A DNA stretch of 64,000 bases from Shinisaurus crocodilurus (lineage: Eukaryota > Chordata > Lepidosauria > Squamata > Shinisauridae), in contig CM037879.1 in assembly GCA_021292165.1 (NCBI GenBank), positions 113,080,359-113,144,358 on the forward strand, given 5' to 3'. Within the stretch, counting starts at the first letter, position 1. Each line of letters begins with the position of its first letter. Made by a program: the position numbers and the translations under genes. This document shows, in pieces, positions 1 to 10,310 of this stretch. The notes below the pieces were generated by a model, which worked only from the letters and a program-made list of their open reading frames with translations, was not told where the DNA came from and searched no databases.

Positions 1-170
1 AAACCTAACCTTCCTTGGGAGTGAATTCCATAGCCTAGGAGCCGCAACTGAAAAGGCCCTCTCTTGGGTCGCTGACAAAAGTGCCTCTGGCAGGCTTGTA
101 TGGGAGAAGGCGGTCTTTCAGGTAGAAGGGCTGTCCAGCCCAAAGCCTGTTTGAAGATAAAGAACCATAA
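1..170 (-). mobile_element. L2/CR1-type LINE fragment (ORF2 C-terminal end)
   Basis: Read on the minus strand, it matches the end of vertebrate L2-like ORF2: a phrase equivalent to 'AFSVAAPRLWNSLPRK' preceded by the 'ALNGLG..YLKDRL' region, here decayed. It runs off the left edge. Confidence 0.6.
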
Positions 171-182
171 GAACTGTTGCTC

Positions 183-400
183 ATCAACAGTTAGCACCGG
201 GACAGCAGGCTGAACAGGCAGGCACACAGGTCACTTGGACACAGTTCCCCACTATGGTCAGATATATTGTATTTTTATTTAAATTTCTAAATTCACATCT
301 ATACATATAAATTAGCCTATGCAAGTGTTATGAAAATCTGTCCTCTTTTCTCCTCTTTTTTTGGTGATGTCTAAGAGTAGGGTTAGCCGTGAGGGGATAT
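183..400 (+). repeat. Unclassified repeat, copy 1 of an inverted pair
   Basis: It shares with the reverse complement of 1765-1985 the order GGCACACAGGTCAC, then CTAxGGTxAGATATATTGTAT, then AAATTTCTAAAT-like and TGTTATG blocks. Family not recognised. Confidence 0.5.
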
Positions 401-1030
401 TGCCTTCGGGCTAAAAACATTTCCCCACTCTTAACAGATACTTACACATTTGCTTCTTGGCTGCTAAGGCCAACAACAAAACAAAACGTAGCACTGCACT
501 ATTTGTTCTTGGGTTTGTTTGTTTTTAGAAAAGTATGTTGAAAGCATGATGACCTGATTGGACATTTTATAGTCATTTACAAGACACTGCATTCTTGTTC
601 AGATCATTCTCTTCCAAACTGGGGCTGAAGGCTAAGCTATCTTTATTGAATGGGCAATAATGGCAAAAGAATTTGCAGGATTTTTTTTAAAAAATCCAAC
701 CCTGAATGAAAAATGTGATAAGAAATCCTTAAGTACAGTGTCTCATTGCAGTCCTCTAGCAATGTCAGGTTTGATGACCTTCTCCTAAGATGGAGCTTTC
801 ATTGGCTTTCAAACTGTGTTGTGTTCTGGAATACCATGGGATTACCTTAGAAACTTACGACAGATTCTTCAGTGAGGATATCAGTTACTGGCAGACAAGC
901 TTTCCTAAAAGACACCTTTTCCATCATGATGTGTCTTTCCCTGCTACACTCAGACACAAGAGAGCCATTTGTACTGGGTGTACTCTAAGTCACATTGTCA
1001 GTTTGTCTGCTTTGCCTGCTGAGCCTGCCC
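401..1030. other. No recognised feature
   Basis: AT-rich sequence. The open frame starting at 790 reads into a SINE tail and has no protein family character. Confidence 0.5.
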
Positions 1031-1182
1031 AGGTTCAATTTCTGGAATCTCCAGTTAAAAGAATCTGGTGGCAGGTTATGGGAAAGAGCCTGAAATCAGA
1101 CCCTCAAGAATCACTGCCAATCAGAGTTGGCAATTCAGACTAGATAGACAGACAGACAGTCTGATCTGATACAAGGCTGCTT
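1031..1182 (+). repeat. tRNA-headed SINE, partial
   Basis: It carries the box B-like GGTTCAATTTC, the CATCTCCAG-type middle, 'CACTGCCAATCAGAGT' and the tail 'CAAGGCTGCTTCCTATGTTC' shared with the copies at 1291, 13181 and 40068. The tRNA-like head is mostly missing. Confidence 0.6.
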
Positions 1183-1290
1183 CCTATGTTCCACCTCATG
1201 CAATCCAATCCTTTCCTTACCTTTCTGATTTGGGCAAACATACTGTAGTTTGTCTCCAAACCAGAATTGGAAACCCAGTTCAAACTGTAG

Positions 1291-1455
1291 TAGGGCCATG
1301 GTTCAGTGGTATGCAAAAGGGTCTCTGGCATCTCCAGGTAGGGATGGGAAAGAGGCCAATCTGAAGCCCTGGAGATTCCAGTCAGTGTAGTAGACACTAC
1401 TCGGGTAGGTGAACCAATGGTCTGCCTCAGTATAAGACAGCTTCTTATGTTAAGA
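1291..1455 (+). repeat. tRNA-headed SINE
   Basis: It contains GGTTCAGTGGT (box A remnant), GGCATCTCCAGGTAGGG, the 'CAGTGTAGTAGACACTACTC' segment and the tail 'CAGTATAAGACAGCTTCTTATG'. The box B region is deleted. Confidence 0.65.
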
Positions 1456-1464
1456 ACAGAAGAG

Positions 1465-1691
1465 CATAAGAACATAAGAAGAGCCCTGCTGGATCAGACC
1501 AAGGGTCCATCTAGCCCAGCATCCTGTTCACACAGCAGCCAACCAGCTGCACACGGGAAACCCACAAGCAGGGCATGAGTACAACTGCACCCTTCCACCC
1601 ATGTTCCCCAGCAACTGGTGTACATAGGCATAGTGCCTCTGATACTGGAAGTAGCATATAGCCATCAGGACTAGTAGCCAGTGATAGCCAA
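1465..1691 (-). mobile_element. CR1 LINE 3' end
   Basis: The plus strand opens with CATAAGAACATAAGAAGAGCCC, the reverse complement of a TTCTTATG-repeat CR1 tail, then runs through 'GGATCAGACCAAGGGTCCAT' and 'CATCAGGACTAGTAGCC'. The copy at 4354 shows these sequences continue into CR1 reverse transcriptase. Confidence 0.75.
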
Positions 1692-1764
1692 TTCTGGTTT
1701 AGAGGCACGCTCTGGTTTGTTTGCTCAAATCAGGGAGGATGGAAGTTGGAGTGTGTGAGGGAGG

Positions 1765-1985
1765 CTGGTGGCCACTTACGCATCGCCAAAAAAGAGGACA
1801 TGCATCACCAACGGAGAGTACAAAAGAAGACACCAATTTGCATAACATTTATGAATAGGTGCACATTTAGAAATATAATAGCTGTAATCTAAATGGGAAT
1901 ACAATATATCTCACCGTAGTGGAGGAGACCGACTGGGTGACCTGTGTGCCTGCTCACTCTGCTATCCAGGTGCTGACTACTGATG
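1765..1985 (-). repeat. Unclassified repeat, copy 2 of an inverted pair
   Basis: Inverted relative to 183-400, with about 200 bp of recognisable similarity. It contains ATACAATATATCTCACCGTAG and GGTGACCTGTGTGCCTGC, the complements of blocks in copy 1. Confidence 0.5.
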
Positions 1986-2664
1986 GTAACTTCAAGGCCC
2001 CTCCCTGCTTGCCCTCTTTATTCTTTGACAGGATACTTCTTCCAACAGAGGGCACCTTCAAAAAGAGGACTGCAAGCTCTCCAAGATAGGTGACTATCCT
2101 CTTTAAAGTAGGGCACTTGGGGGTGAAGTTATAGGAGGGAACATGCAGGCCTGGAGTCCTTTCATAGCAATCAAACCATTATGTAACCTTCCCTGGTGTC
2201 TCCTGACTTGTCGGGGACTTCACTTTACTAGCATTGGGCAGGGCATTCGAGGTGGCTTTTATGCTCACCAAGTCTATGTTGCTCAACACAGGGTTTTGCT
2301 TGCAACTCTACCTAAATTGACTGAGCAGCTGCAATTAACATTTTAAAAATGGAACAATAATGATCATTCAAAACACAATGTGAGGTCATTTTGTAAAAGC
2401 AAACTACAAAAATATGTGTTTGAGAAAAATTATAATATTGAGCCCAAGAATTTCCAGCATTAGAAAAATGTCTCATCTTGTAAACAACTTTCTGCCATTC
2501 TTCATGAGTCCATAAAAGGAAGCTTGTCCTACGTGCCTTCTCTGAAAACAATTATATGATTTAAAGTTGTATGAAATCTATGTTTCTCTGTAAAAAAACC
2601 CAACAACACCCCACCCACCCACCCCGCGAAAAATAACAGGAGAATGGTGAATCTTCTCCTGATA
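1986..2664. other. No recognised feature
   Basis: Unassigned sequence with a short CCACCCACCC run near 2612. No coding signal. Confidence 0.5.
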
Positions 2665-2930
2665 AACTGTCTTGGTAAAGTACATGCTTAACCTACTGCA
2701 ATGTGGTCTACGTGAGGCTAACCCTGAAGAGTGACCAGAAGCTTCAATTGGTGTAAAATGTGGCAGCTAGACTGCTAATCAGTGCACAATATTTGGGACC
2801 ATATATTACAGTTCTCTTGAAAGACCTGCACTGGTAGCCTATTGCTTTTTGGGCTTAATTCAAGATGTTGGTTTTAATCTTTAAAGCCCTAAATTATTTA
2901 GGAGCTATCTATCTAAGGGACTGCCTGTCT
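2665..2930 (+). pseudogene. L2-type LINE ORF2 C-terminal fragment
   Basis: Decayed translation with stops resembles 'YCNV..V.L..K....LQLVxNxAARLL', then 'PYITVLLKDLHWxPI' and 'VLIFKALNYLG', the hallmark C-terminus of L2-like reverse transcriptases. A 5S-type SINE interrupts it at 2931. The last part of the ORF and the 3' end of a similar LINE resume at about 4050. Confidence 0.65.
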
Positions 2931-3082
2931 CTGTGGCTCACGCTGGCTCAGCTTGTCTGAGTGTGGAAAGCTAAGCAGGGTCAGGCCTGGTTATTACTTG
3001 GATGGGAAACCCCTCCTCTAGTTTCCTGCATTGAGCAGGGGGTTGTAGGCTCCTTCGAACTCTATGAAATCTATGAAATCTA
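2931..3082 (+). repeat. 5S rRNA-headed SINE with CR1-like tail, copy A
   Basis: The head has GTCTGAGTGTGGAAAGCTAAGC and the CAGGGTCAGGCCTGGTTATT stretch, close to the internal promoter region of 5S rRNA. The tail has TTGAGCAGGGGGTTG and TCTATGAAATCTATGAAATC. About 15 bp of the tail is deleted. Confidence 0.85.
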
Positions 3083-3278
3083 AGTACGGTACTAAGATCA
3101 GCAGAAGCTGCCCATTTGAAGGCGTAAAATATTGCCTGCTTAAATCGAGGTAATGCAACCACTAGTTACAGTGGGAGGAAAGGGTTAATTGAACAATCCC
3201 CAGGGTGCATGTTTTGTAACCCCTCCTCCCTACTTCCAGCCTCTCTGTGGCCATCTCTCTCTCTCTCTCTCTCTCTCT

Positions 3279-3743
3279 GGGCCGGTTCGTACGACCCAGG
3301 TGGCTAGTGGGGGAGGCACCACGGGGCCATCTGCGGGGTCCAGCGGGGCGCTGCAGACAACCTGCGCCCCGCACGCGTGGGCGGACCCTGGTGGAGCCGG
3401 CAGTCCCCACACCGCAGTGCAGGCCTCCCGGAGCTAGGGGGTGGCGGCTCGGGATGCCTAGAGGGGCCGTTTGGCCCTACAGGCCGGAGCGGCTGTGGCT
3501 CCAGCCGCTATGGGCTGCCGCCTCTGTGCGGCCATGGGAGGGCCCCGCGGAACGGCCGGCCGCTGTTCACACGGCAGGGTGGCCACACACGGTAGGGGCT
3601 TACCCCTCTACCGCCCATGGTCACTTTGCGTGCTTCGCGCTTGCGGCCGTCTCGTGGGGGCGCCCCCAGCTGGCATTCGCATGACACGGGAACCACAGGG
3701 GGCTTCTGCTCCCCCGCGGTTTCCGTGTCATGTGAACCGGCCC
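3279..3743 (+). mobile_element. GC-rich DNA transposon-like element with terminal inverted repeats
   Basis: It begins GGGCCGGTTCGTACGAC and ends with the inverse, GTCATGTGAACCGGCCC. The 465-bp interior is strikingly GC- and CpG-rich compared with its flanks and has no conserved protein. (CT)n tracts abut both ends. A truncated second copy lies at 47077-47429. Long open frames inside it are composition artefacts. Confidence 0.65.
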
Positions 3744-4049
3744 TCCCTCTCTCTCTCTCCAACCTGATGGACATGGTCTGAGCTGGCTTCCAGCCAGTGA
3801 ACTCCAATGAAGCAGATTCTTAACACCAAAGACACTAATCTGCCTATATGCATCTTGCATAAGCGAATAGTAAGTAAAACTAATAAATGTCTTTATTCGT
3901 TTTTAAACCTTGTATGGTTCCTTTTAAGAGCCTTTTAGCAGGGTTTAACAACCCACATGGTGACAACCAGTTTCAATATCCAGGCTGTGCATAAGGGGGG
4001 AAACTGCTTCGTCCTAACCAGTATAGGATTGACTCCTTTTTCATATCCT

Positions 4050-4352
4050 CCAACACCATTAGCCTCTGAGGCCTGTTTGTTGGGCACACGTGAAAAGACT
4101 TTTTCCTGTATTGCTCCCAAACTTTGGAATATGCTCCCTCAAGAATTATGAATAGCCTCTACTCTCTTGGCTTTTAGAAAGGGTGTGAAGAATCATCTTT
4201 TTAATGCAGTCTTTTAAATTGTGTAGTTGTTTTAATGTCTTTAATATTCTTGTTTCTTATTGTTTTAAGGTGTTGCTGTTTAAAATGGTTGTGCACCACC
4301 TTGATGGCTTTTTAGCAAATCAGGTGGTATAAAAATGTTAATAATAAATAAA
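4050..4352 (+). pseudogene. L2-type LINE ORF2 end and 3' UTR
   Basis: It reads 'TREKTFSCIAPKLWNMLPQEL' with a stop, then a 3' end GTGCACCACCTTGATGGC ... AGGTGGTATAAAAATGTTAATAATAAATAAATAA typical of this LINE group. It is probably the other half of the LINE at 2665-2930, separated by the SINE and the GC-rich element. Confidence 0.7.
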
Positions 4353-4353
4353 T

Positions 4354-4527
4354 AACATAAGAAGAGCCATGCTGGATCAGACCAAAGGCTCATCAGGTCC
4401 AGCATTATTTTCCCACAGTGGCCAACCAGATGCATATAGGAAGTCCACAAGCAGGAGATGAGTGTAACAGTCTGCTTGTGTTCCCCATTAACTGGTATAA
4501 AAGGCATACTGCCTCTGAGGTAATGAC
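4354..4527 (-). mobile_element. CR1 LINE, 3' UTR part of a split copy
   Basis: It starts AACATAAGAAGAGCC and continues GGATCAGACCAAAGGC and CACAAGCAGGAGATGAGT. It stops at TGCCTCTGAGG; the same CR1 resumes at 5203 with TCTTCAGGACTAGCAACC. Confidence 0.75.
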
Positions 4528-5202
4528 TGGGTTCGCACAGCACAACAACCCATCGTGGGTGACAAACCACAGTGGTTTGTCATGTCGCGCAAAGCTGGAC
4601 TGTTTCCTGCAGGGTGGCTTGTTTGAGAGCAACAAGCCACCCTGACAACCCATAGCTTGTTCTAGGGGTTGTTGTACCCATTCCATTGTTTTTCCATTCA
4701 TGCCTGCATATGTCCCTGTCAAAAAAACCATGGGGAGCCCTGTCAAAAACAACAACAACAACCCCTTTTAATAGGAACTGGTGTTTTGACAGCTGTCAAA
4801 ACTCTGGTTCCTTTTAAAAGGGGGTGGCTCGCACTCTCCCATGTTCCAGATCACCTACAGTCTAGGGAACAAATGGAAAAGTAAGAGCACCCTTAGATAG
4901 TCAAGTCACACCTTCCCCAAAGATGAAGATCTTGCTGCAAAGGGGGTGTAAATCCCACCACCACCCCTTTTACCAGCACAGACCACTCACGCCTTTGGTT
5001 TGGCTTGACAGCTCACCTTTGGACAGCTTTCAAACCAAACCAAAGGGGGAGGGAGGCTATTTGGAGCTTCTCTGGGTCAATGCCCAGGGTTGGTGCCTGC
5101 TGCACTTTGCCAGCAGGTACCTTCCTGGACACTGCCCAGGCAAGCCTGCCCATTTTCAGACCTCTGTAAGTGCACAGGTACACACTTGTGAAAGAACACA
5201 CC
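4528..5202. mobile_element. Palindrome-rich insertion inside CR1
   Basis: About 675 bp separates two adjoining parts of one CR1. It begins GGGTTCGCACAGCACAACAACCC and contains internal inverted motifs (GGTTTGTCATGTCGCGC, AACAACCC / GGGTTGTTGT). This suggests one or more nonautonomous hAT-like elements, but the termini are not resolved. Confidence 0.45.
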
Positions 5203-5704
5203 GTGAATATATCGTCTTCAGGACTAGCAACCACTGATAGCTTCATTCTCCACAAATTTGTCTAATCCCCTTTTAAAGCCATTCAAGTTGGTGGCCATCA
5301 TTACATCTTCTAGTAGCAAATTCCACAGTTTAACTAAGTGCTGTGTAAAGGAGCACTTCCTTTTATTAGACTTGAATCTTTCACCATTCAGAACCTGGAT
5401 GACCACAGGTTCTCATATTATGAGGGAGGGGACTTCTCTCTGTCCTCTACACTGTATTTTATACACCTCTATCATACCCCATTCATCTCTTCTCTAAGCT
5501 AAAAGGTCCCAAACATGGTAATCTTTCCTTACAGGAGAGTTGGTCCAGCACTGTGATCATTTTGGTTGCACTTTCCTGGACTTTTTCCACAATAGAGGTG
5601 TGGTGACCAGCATGGCAGACATTATTCCAAGTGTGCTCATACCACAGATTTGTATTAAGGCGATGTGATATCAGCAGTTATATTTTTTAATTCCTTTCCT
5701 AATG
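5203..5704 (-). pseudogene. CR1 LINE ORF2, C-terminal half of the RT region
   Basis: On the minus strand it matches the CR1 stretch '..RPHLEYC..FW.P...KD...LEKVQ...', decayed. On the plus strand it is recognised by TTTGTCTAATCCCCTTTTAAAGCC and ACTAAGTGCTGTGTAAAGGAGCACTTCC. It is interrupted at CCTAATG by a second LINE type. Confidence 0.7.
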
Positions 5705-6415
5705 TCAGTCAGTCAGTCAGGCGATCACCCGTGACCAAGTAAGATTGTCTTCCAGGATAAAAAAAAAGAAAATTTACAAAAAGGAGATTTTAAAAGGAGG
5801 AAAATTCTAAAGAAAGTTGTGTAGACTCTAGCGATGGGTCCGTAAGTGACTGTGGAGGCCAATTCTAGATCCACACAGCTTTCCACAGTGAGGACACAGG
5901 TTACCAGAAGAAGATGGTCCTGTAAAGGATTCATTTGACGTGCTTTTCGCTTAGCACGTTTCTCCCTTTCACCTTGCACTCGAGCTTCTTCAAAGTCCAT
6001 AGAACCTTTGTGAAAGGCCAACCTCCATTTAGATCGTTCATGGGCCAGAGCTTCCTAGTTTTCGATGTTTATATTGCATTTTTTTAGATTAGCCTTAAGA
6101 ACATCTTTAAACCTCTTATATTGACCACCGATATTCCGCTTTCCATCCTTGAGTTGGGAATAAAGTAACTGCTTTGGGAGACGGCAGTCAGGCATTTGAA
6201 CAACATGACCGGTCCACTGAAGTTGGCGTTGAAGGATCATTTTTTCAATGCTAGTAGTCTTTGCTTCTTCCAGTACACTGACATTTGTTCGCCTATCTTC
6301 CCAAGTAATTCGCAGGATTTTCCGAGGCAACGTTGATTAAATCTTTCAAGGAGTTGGAGGTGACGTTTATAGTTAGTCCATGTTTCGCAGGCATACAATA
6401 AAGTTGGTAATACAA
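5705..6415 (-). pseudogene. LINE fragment with C-terminal zinc-finger region, copy 1
   Basis: Minus-strand reading gives LPTLLYACETW, LLERFNQRCL, then ILQRQLQWTGHVVQMPD, LLYSQLKDGKR, QYKRFKDVLKANLKKCN and FHKGSMDFEEARVQGERE. This is the C-terminus of an endonuclease/RT LINE. It is inserted in CR1, with a (CTGA)n-like tail at 5705-5720. The zinc-finger cysteines are damaged here; the copy at 19893 keeps them. Clade not assigned. Confidence 0.7.
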
Positions 6416-6993
6416 TGGCTTCATTTTTCACAGCAGCTGCACACTGGGTTGACATTTTCACTGAGCTTCCTGGTCAGTCACCGCCAGTTCAGACCACATC
6501 AGTGTATATGTATATATTTATACTTGCTTACTTTGTACTGGATTTGGACATTTTCATGCCCATTTTCACATTTGTGCTCATTTTCATTCCCATTCCTCAC
6601 ATGTAATGCCCATTCCCAGTTTGGACATATCCTTTTGGAGCTCTTTGCTGTCCCTTTTTGTTTTAAGCACTCTTTGGTGTTGTCAGCAAAAATGGCTACT
6701 TCACTGCCCACCCCAACTCCAGATCATTTATGTACAAGATAAAAAGCACCGGCCTCAACCCCGATACAGAATCTTGGAGGATCCCGCTGTTTACATCCCT
6801 CCATTGTAAGAACTGACCATATATTCCCGCTTTCTTCTTTCTGTTCTTTAACCAGTTACCGATCCATAAGAAGACCTTGCTTATGATTGCTAAGTTTGCT
6901 CAGGAGTCTTTGGTGAGGGATTTGGTCAAAGGCCTTTTGGAAGTCCAAGCAAACAGAACTGGGATGCCTGATCATGTGGATCCCCTACAAGTG
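6416..6993 (-). pseudogene. CR1 LINE ORF2, RT region, resumed after insertion
   Basis: The plus strand reads TCATTTTTCACAGCAGCTGCACACTGGGTTGAC, directly continuing CR1 from 5704. Then come TTTTGGAGCTCTTTGCTGTCC and CTTGGAGGATCCCGCTG, complementary to the CR1 RT coding region around the 'PQGSVLGP' and 'FADDTK' motifs, heavily mutated. Confidence 0.75.
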
Positions 6994-7302
6994 AACAGCT
7001 GATTAGGCATAGCGGTTCTTTGCAGACAACTTGCTCAATGCACAGACATCTGAGGGCAGGGCTAGCCTTAGAACATGCCATCAGGGCCAGGGCTGGGAGC
7101 ATGGCCTCACTCCTGCTTCAAACGGTGAGTGCCATGCTCAAGTAACACGTGAATAGGGCTACTATCAGATAGAGAACTGGGCATGCCCAGTTCACTATAG
7201 AAAGACATTATCCCTTGTTTGGGTGTTCAAGGGTACCCTTTTCATTGTGCTTTGCTTATTCAGTACCTGTAGGAAGTAATTCCTTACCTGTAGCAGGTAG
7301 TC

Positions 7303-7432
7303 CAGCCTTCCTCAACCTGCTACTCTCCAGATGTGTTGGACAGTAACTTCCATAATGGCCAAGGGCTATGCTGGCTCGGAATTATGACATCTGCACTCCA
7401 ACACATCTGGAAGGTGTCCAGTTGAGGGAAGC
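7303..7432. mobile_element. Palindromic hAT-like MITE
   Basis: It runs CCTTCCTCAACCTGCTAC-CTCCAGATGTGTTGGA ... TCCAACACATCTGGAAGGTGTCCAGTTGAGGGAAG, an inverted repeat of the abundant 'CCAACCTGGTGCCCTCCAGATG' family. Confidence 0.7.
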
Positions 7433-7670
7433 TCAAGTAGTGTGTCACATTCACTCTGGGGATGCCTTTGTTCCTCTTAACTGGACTTTGTTTGCATTCA
7501 CCTCCAATCATGGGCCACCACCCTTCAGCTCCCAGATACTCTCTGATTCTCCCTCACCTGGTCTAAGCTATAAATGCTTCTTGGTCAGGCCTAGGCTTTT
7601 GCCTGGGCAACGAAGAAGGCTAGGCTTTGCCTATCCAACATTCCACTCTTTGCAACTAACTCATAGAATC

Positions 7671-7830
7671 ATAGAGTGGGAAGGGGCCTATAAGGCCATT
7701 GAGTCCAACCCCCTGCTCAATGCAGGAATCCAAGTCAAATCATCCCTGACAGATGGCTGTCCAGCTGCACCTTGAATGCCTCCAGTGTGGGAGTGCCCAC
7801 TACCTCCCTAGGTAGGTAGCAGGTAATTCC
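7671..7830 (-). mobile_element. CR1 LINE 3' end (ATTCTATG tail)
   Basis: TCATAGAATCATAGAGTGGGAAGGGGCC, AGTCCAACCCCCTGCTCAATGCAGGAA and CCAGCTGCACCTTGAATGCCTCCAG are the reverse complement of the classic CR1 3' end. Confidence 0.85.
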
Positions 7831-8052
7831 AGTCTGCTTATTTCCCTGCCTTGCCTGAAGCCTACTCCTGTGGCCACATACCTTTGACTAACAGCTCAGG
7901 TTGCCCCTCTTTTAAAAAATTGTTTTGCATGGTACCTTGAATCTCAAGATTAATCGCTTCTGGATGTCCTGACAATGTTGGCTCCAAATCCTGCAGGTGC
8001 TCAGACTTGTCTCGGTCTTGGTTATCTCCAGCCCACTGTTGACAAATGCCAT

Positions 8053-8340
8053 TTTTTTTGAATGGCAGCATGTGCAATTAAAAAGGAAAATTAAATGGCT
8101 ATAGAAAAAAATGATGAACAGTTTATTTCAGAACAAATATATGATACACATATAGGCAATCACTTTTCAAAATGGTTTTAAACTTTTTGAACTGCAACAT
8201 GTGCCATTATAAAGGGAAATTAAATGGCTATAGACAAATAATGCAGATTATTTTTAGGCAAATTAGATGATGCCTAAATTATTTTTAGGCAAATTAGATG
8301 ATGCCTTATAGGCAATCACTTTTCAAAATGTTTTTAAACA
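8053..8340. repeat. Imperfect tandem duplication, about 130-bp unit
   Basis: Two units share GCA-CATGTGC-ATTA, AAATTAAATGGCTATAGA and TATAGGCAATCACTTTTCAAAATG (at 8151 and 8308). Inside unit 2 a 30-bp piece (ATTATTTTTAGGCAAATTAGATGATGCC) is itself doubled. Confidence 0.8.
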
Positions 8341-8925
8341 TTCAGAGCAAATTCTCATTTGGTACAAACCACCCCAGCATCTCGAAACACATTAGCCAAA
8401 TAGCCAGAAAAGGCATATCCTGCACTGCAGTTGTTTACTATGGACTGCATGTTTCTAAGATGAACATGGAGGGGGGAATAATAAGAGTACTGTTTCAGCA
8501 AACCTTATTTTTGCAAGGCGAGTGATGCACAGCTACCTTCTACCGCTTCCCTTATGAAAGAAGAGGCACGAACTAACTCATGCTCCTTAACACCAGTCCA
8601 AATGCAGCACAAGCGGTTTGTCAAGGACCGAAACAAGACGTGGGTCTAACGGTTTGGCCTAATTTCAAACCTGCCATTTCAAATGGCACATATGTGAAAG
8701 TTTGACTCAAAACTTGAATAGCTTTTTGGTTCGCATTCTTCTTCAGTGAGATTGTGGAGAGATTGGAAGAATGCAGAATACTAAACAAAATGGGGCAGAT
8801 AACTGGGAGAGGACAGTGAATTTAGGCAGATGGTTAAAGAGAAAGAATAATGGGGGGGCACACAAATATATATGTGTTCACACACACAATCAGTTCAGTC
8901 CTACAATGGATGAGTGAACTGATGG
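8341..8925. other. No recognised feature
   Basis: Unassigned AT-rich sequence ending in a short CACACACA/TATATA patch near 8870-8890. No coding signal. Confidence 0.5.
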
Positions 8926-8929
8926 ATGA

Positions 8930-10310
8930 CTTACATTGGGAAATGGATGTTGGTTCTCCTGGACCTCACAGTGGCTTCTGATACCATCAGCCATAGTATC
9001 ACTTCTGGGTGGTCCTCTGGGATGGGAATTTGGTGGCACAGTGTTTCAATGGCTCCAGACTTACTTGGGGGTAGGGTCCAGAAGGTGGTGCAGGGAGAGG
9101 GACTTCTGTTCCACTCCATGGCCATTGACCTTGAGATTCCATCTGGTCTCCCATTCTTTTTAACAGCTACATGAAACCACTGGGTGAAATAATCTGGAGG
9201 TTTGGACTGAGCTGTCATCAGTATACAGATGACATGCAGCTCTACCTCTCTTTTCTACCTTCTGATCTCAGTGAGGCAGTGGAAACCCTGAACAGGTGTC
9301 TGGGGGCAGTTTCGGGATGGATAAGAGCAAGCAAGTTGAAGCTTAATCCAGACAAGATGGAAGCATTGTGGGTTGGAAAATCTTCTGATTTGGATTTTGG
9401 TGTGCAACTGGCCCTGAATGGGGTTGCACTTCTCCTAAAAGGGCCAAATATGGAGTTTGGGAGTACTCCTGGACTATGGAGGCACAGGTGTCATCAATGG
9501 CCAGGAGTGCTTTTTACCAGCTTTGGCTAGTTCGCCAGCTGTGGTCTTATCTAGAGAAGGCAGATCTTGCCTTAGTGACACAGATGTTGGTTACATCCAG
9601 GCTGGTTTACTATAATGTTATCTATGTAGGGCTGCCCTTAAAGACAGTTCAGAATCTTCCATTGGTGAAGAATGCAGCAATGAGAAAACTTGTAGGAGAT
9701 AGGCATTCTGATTACATTATACCTATTCTGTCCCAGTTACATTGGCTGCTTATTCATTTTCGAAGCCCATTTATGGTGCTGGTATTCACCTATAAAGCTC
9801 TAAATGGTTTGGGACCAGGCCTGCACTCATATATACCTGCTCAAACCTGATATCAGCATCTGAGGCCCTGTCCTCTGGACTATCAGCAAGAGCTGTTAGG
9901 CTGATGAATACCAAGGACAGGGCCTTTTCTGTGGAGGCCCCACATCTTTGGAATATGCTCCCCGGGAAATATTTTGACCTTGTTGGTCTTTGGTCTAAAG
10001 ACGTTTTTGTTCCAGTTAGCTTTTGAATGATGGTGGTGCTGTAACTGCTTTAGCCACTGCCATTATTTTAATTGTTTTTATTTGCTGCCATTACTTTTAT
10101 CTGATTGTTTTATCTGATCTATTGTTTCATGTGCTGTTGTCATGGTTTTACTGTGCAATATTATTATGCCTTAATATTTTAATGTTATTTCATATGATCT
10201 GAATATGTTGTTACATTGACTGTTGTAAACTGGCCTGGGAAGATAATCTTTCCTGAAAGGCTTAAAAAAAGGGTTTAAAATCCCTTCAATAAACACATCA
10301 GTTAAATAAA
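8930..10310 (+). pseudogene. L2-type LINE, RT to 3' end, decayed
   Basis: Frame-shifted translation gives VLLDLTVASDTISH (RT core), YTDDMQLYLS (the Y/FADD catalytic box, Ala replaced by Thr), LNPDKMEALWVG, LVYYNVIYVGLPLK, LHWLLIHFRSPF, VFTYKALNGLGP and a 3' end with 'EAPHLWNMLP'-like codons. Several frameshifts and stops show it is dead. Confidence 0.85.

Noticed and set aside
3247..3684. Long GC-rich open frame (about 145 codons)
   Set aside because: It lies inside the GC-rich TIR element; overlapping frames on both strands are equally long, so it reflects base composition.
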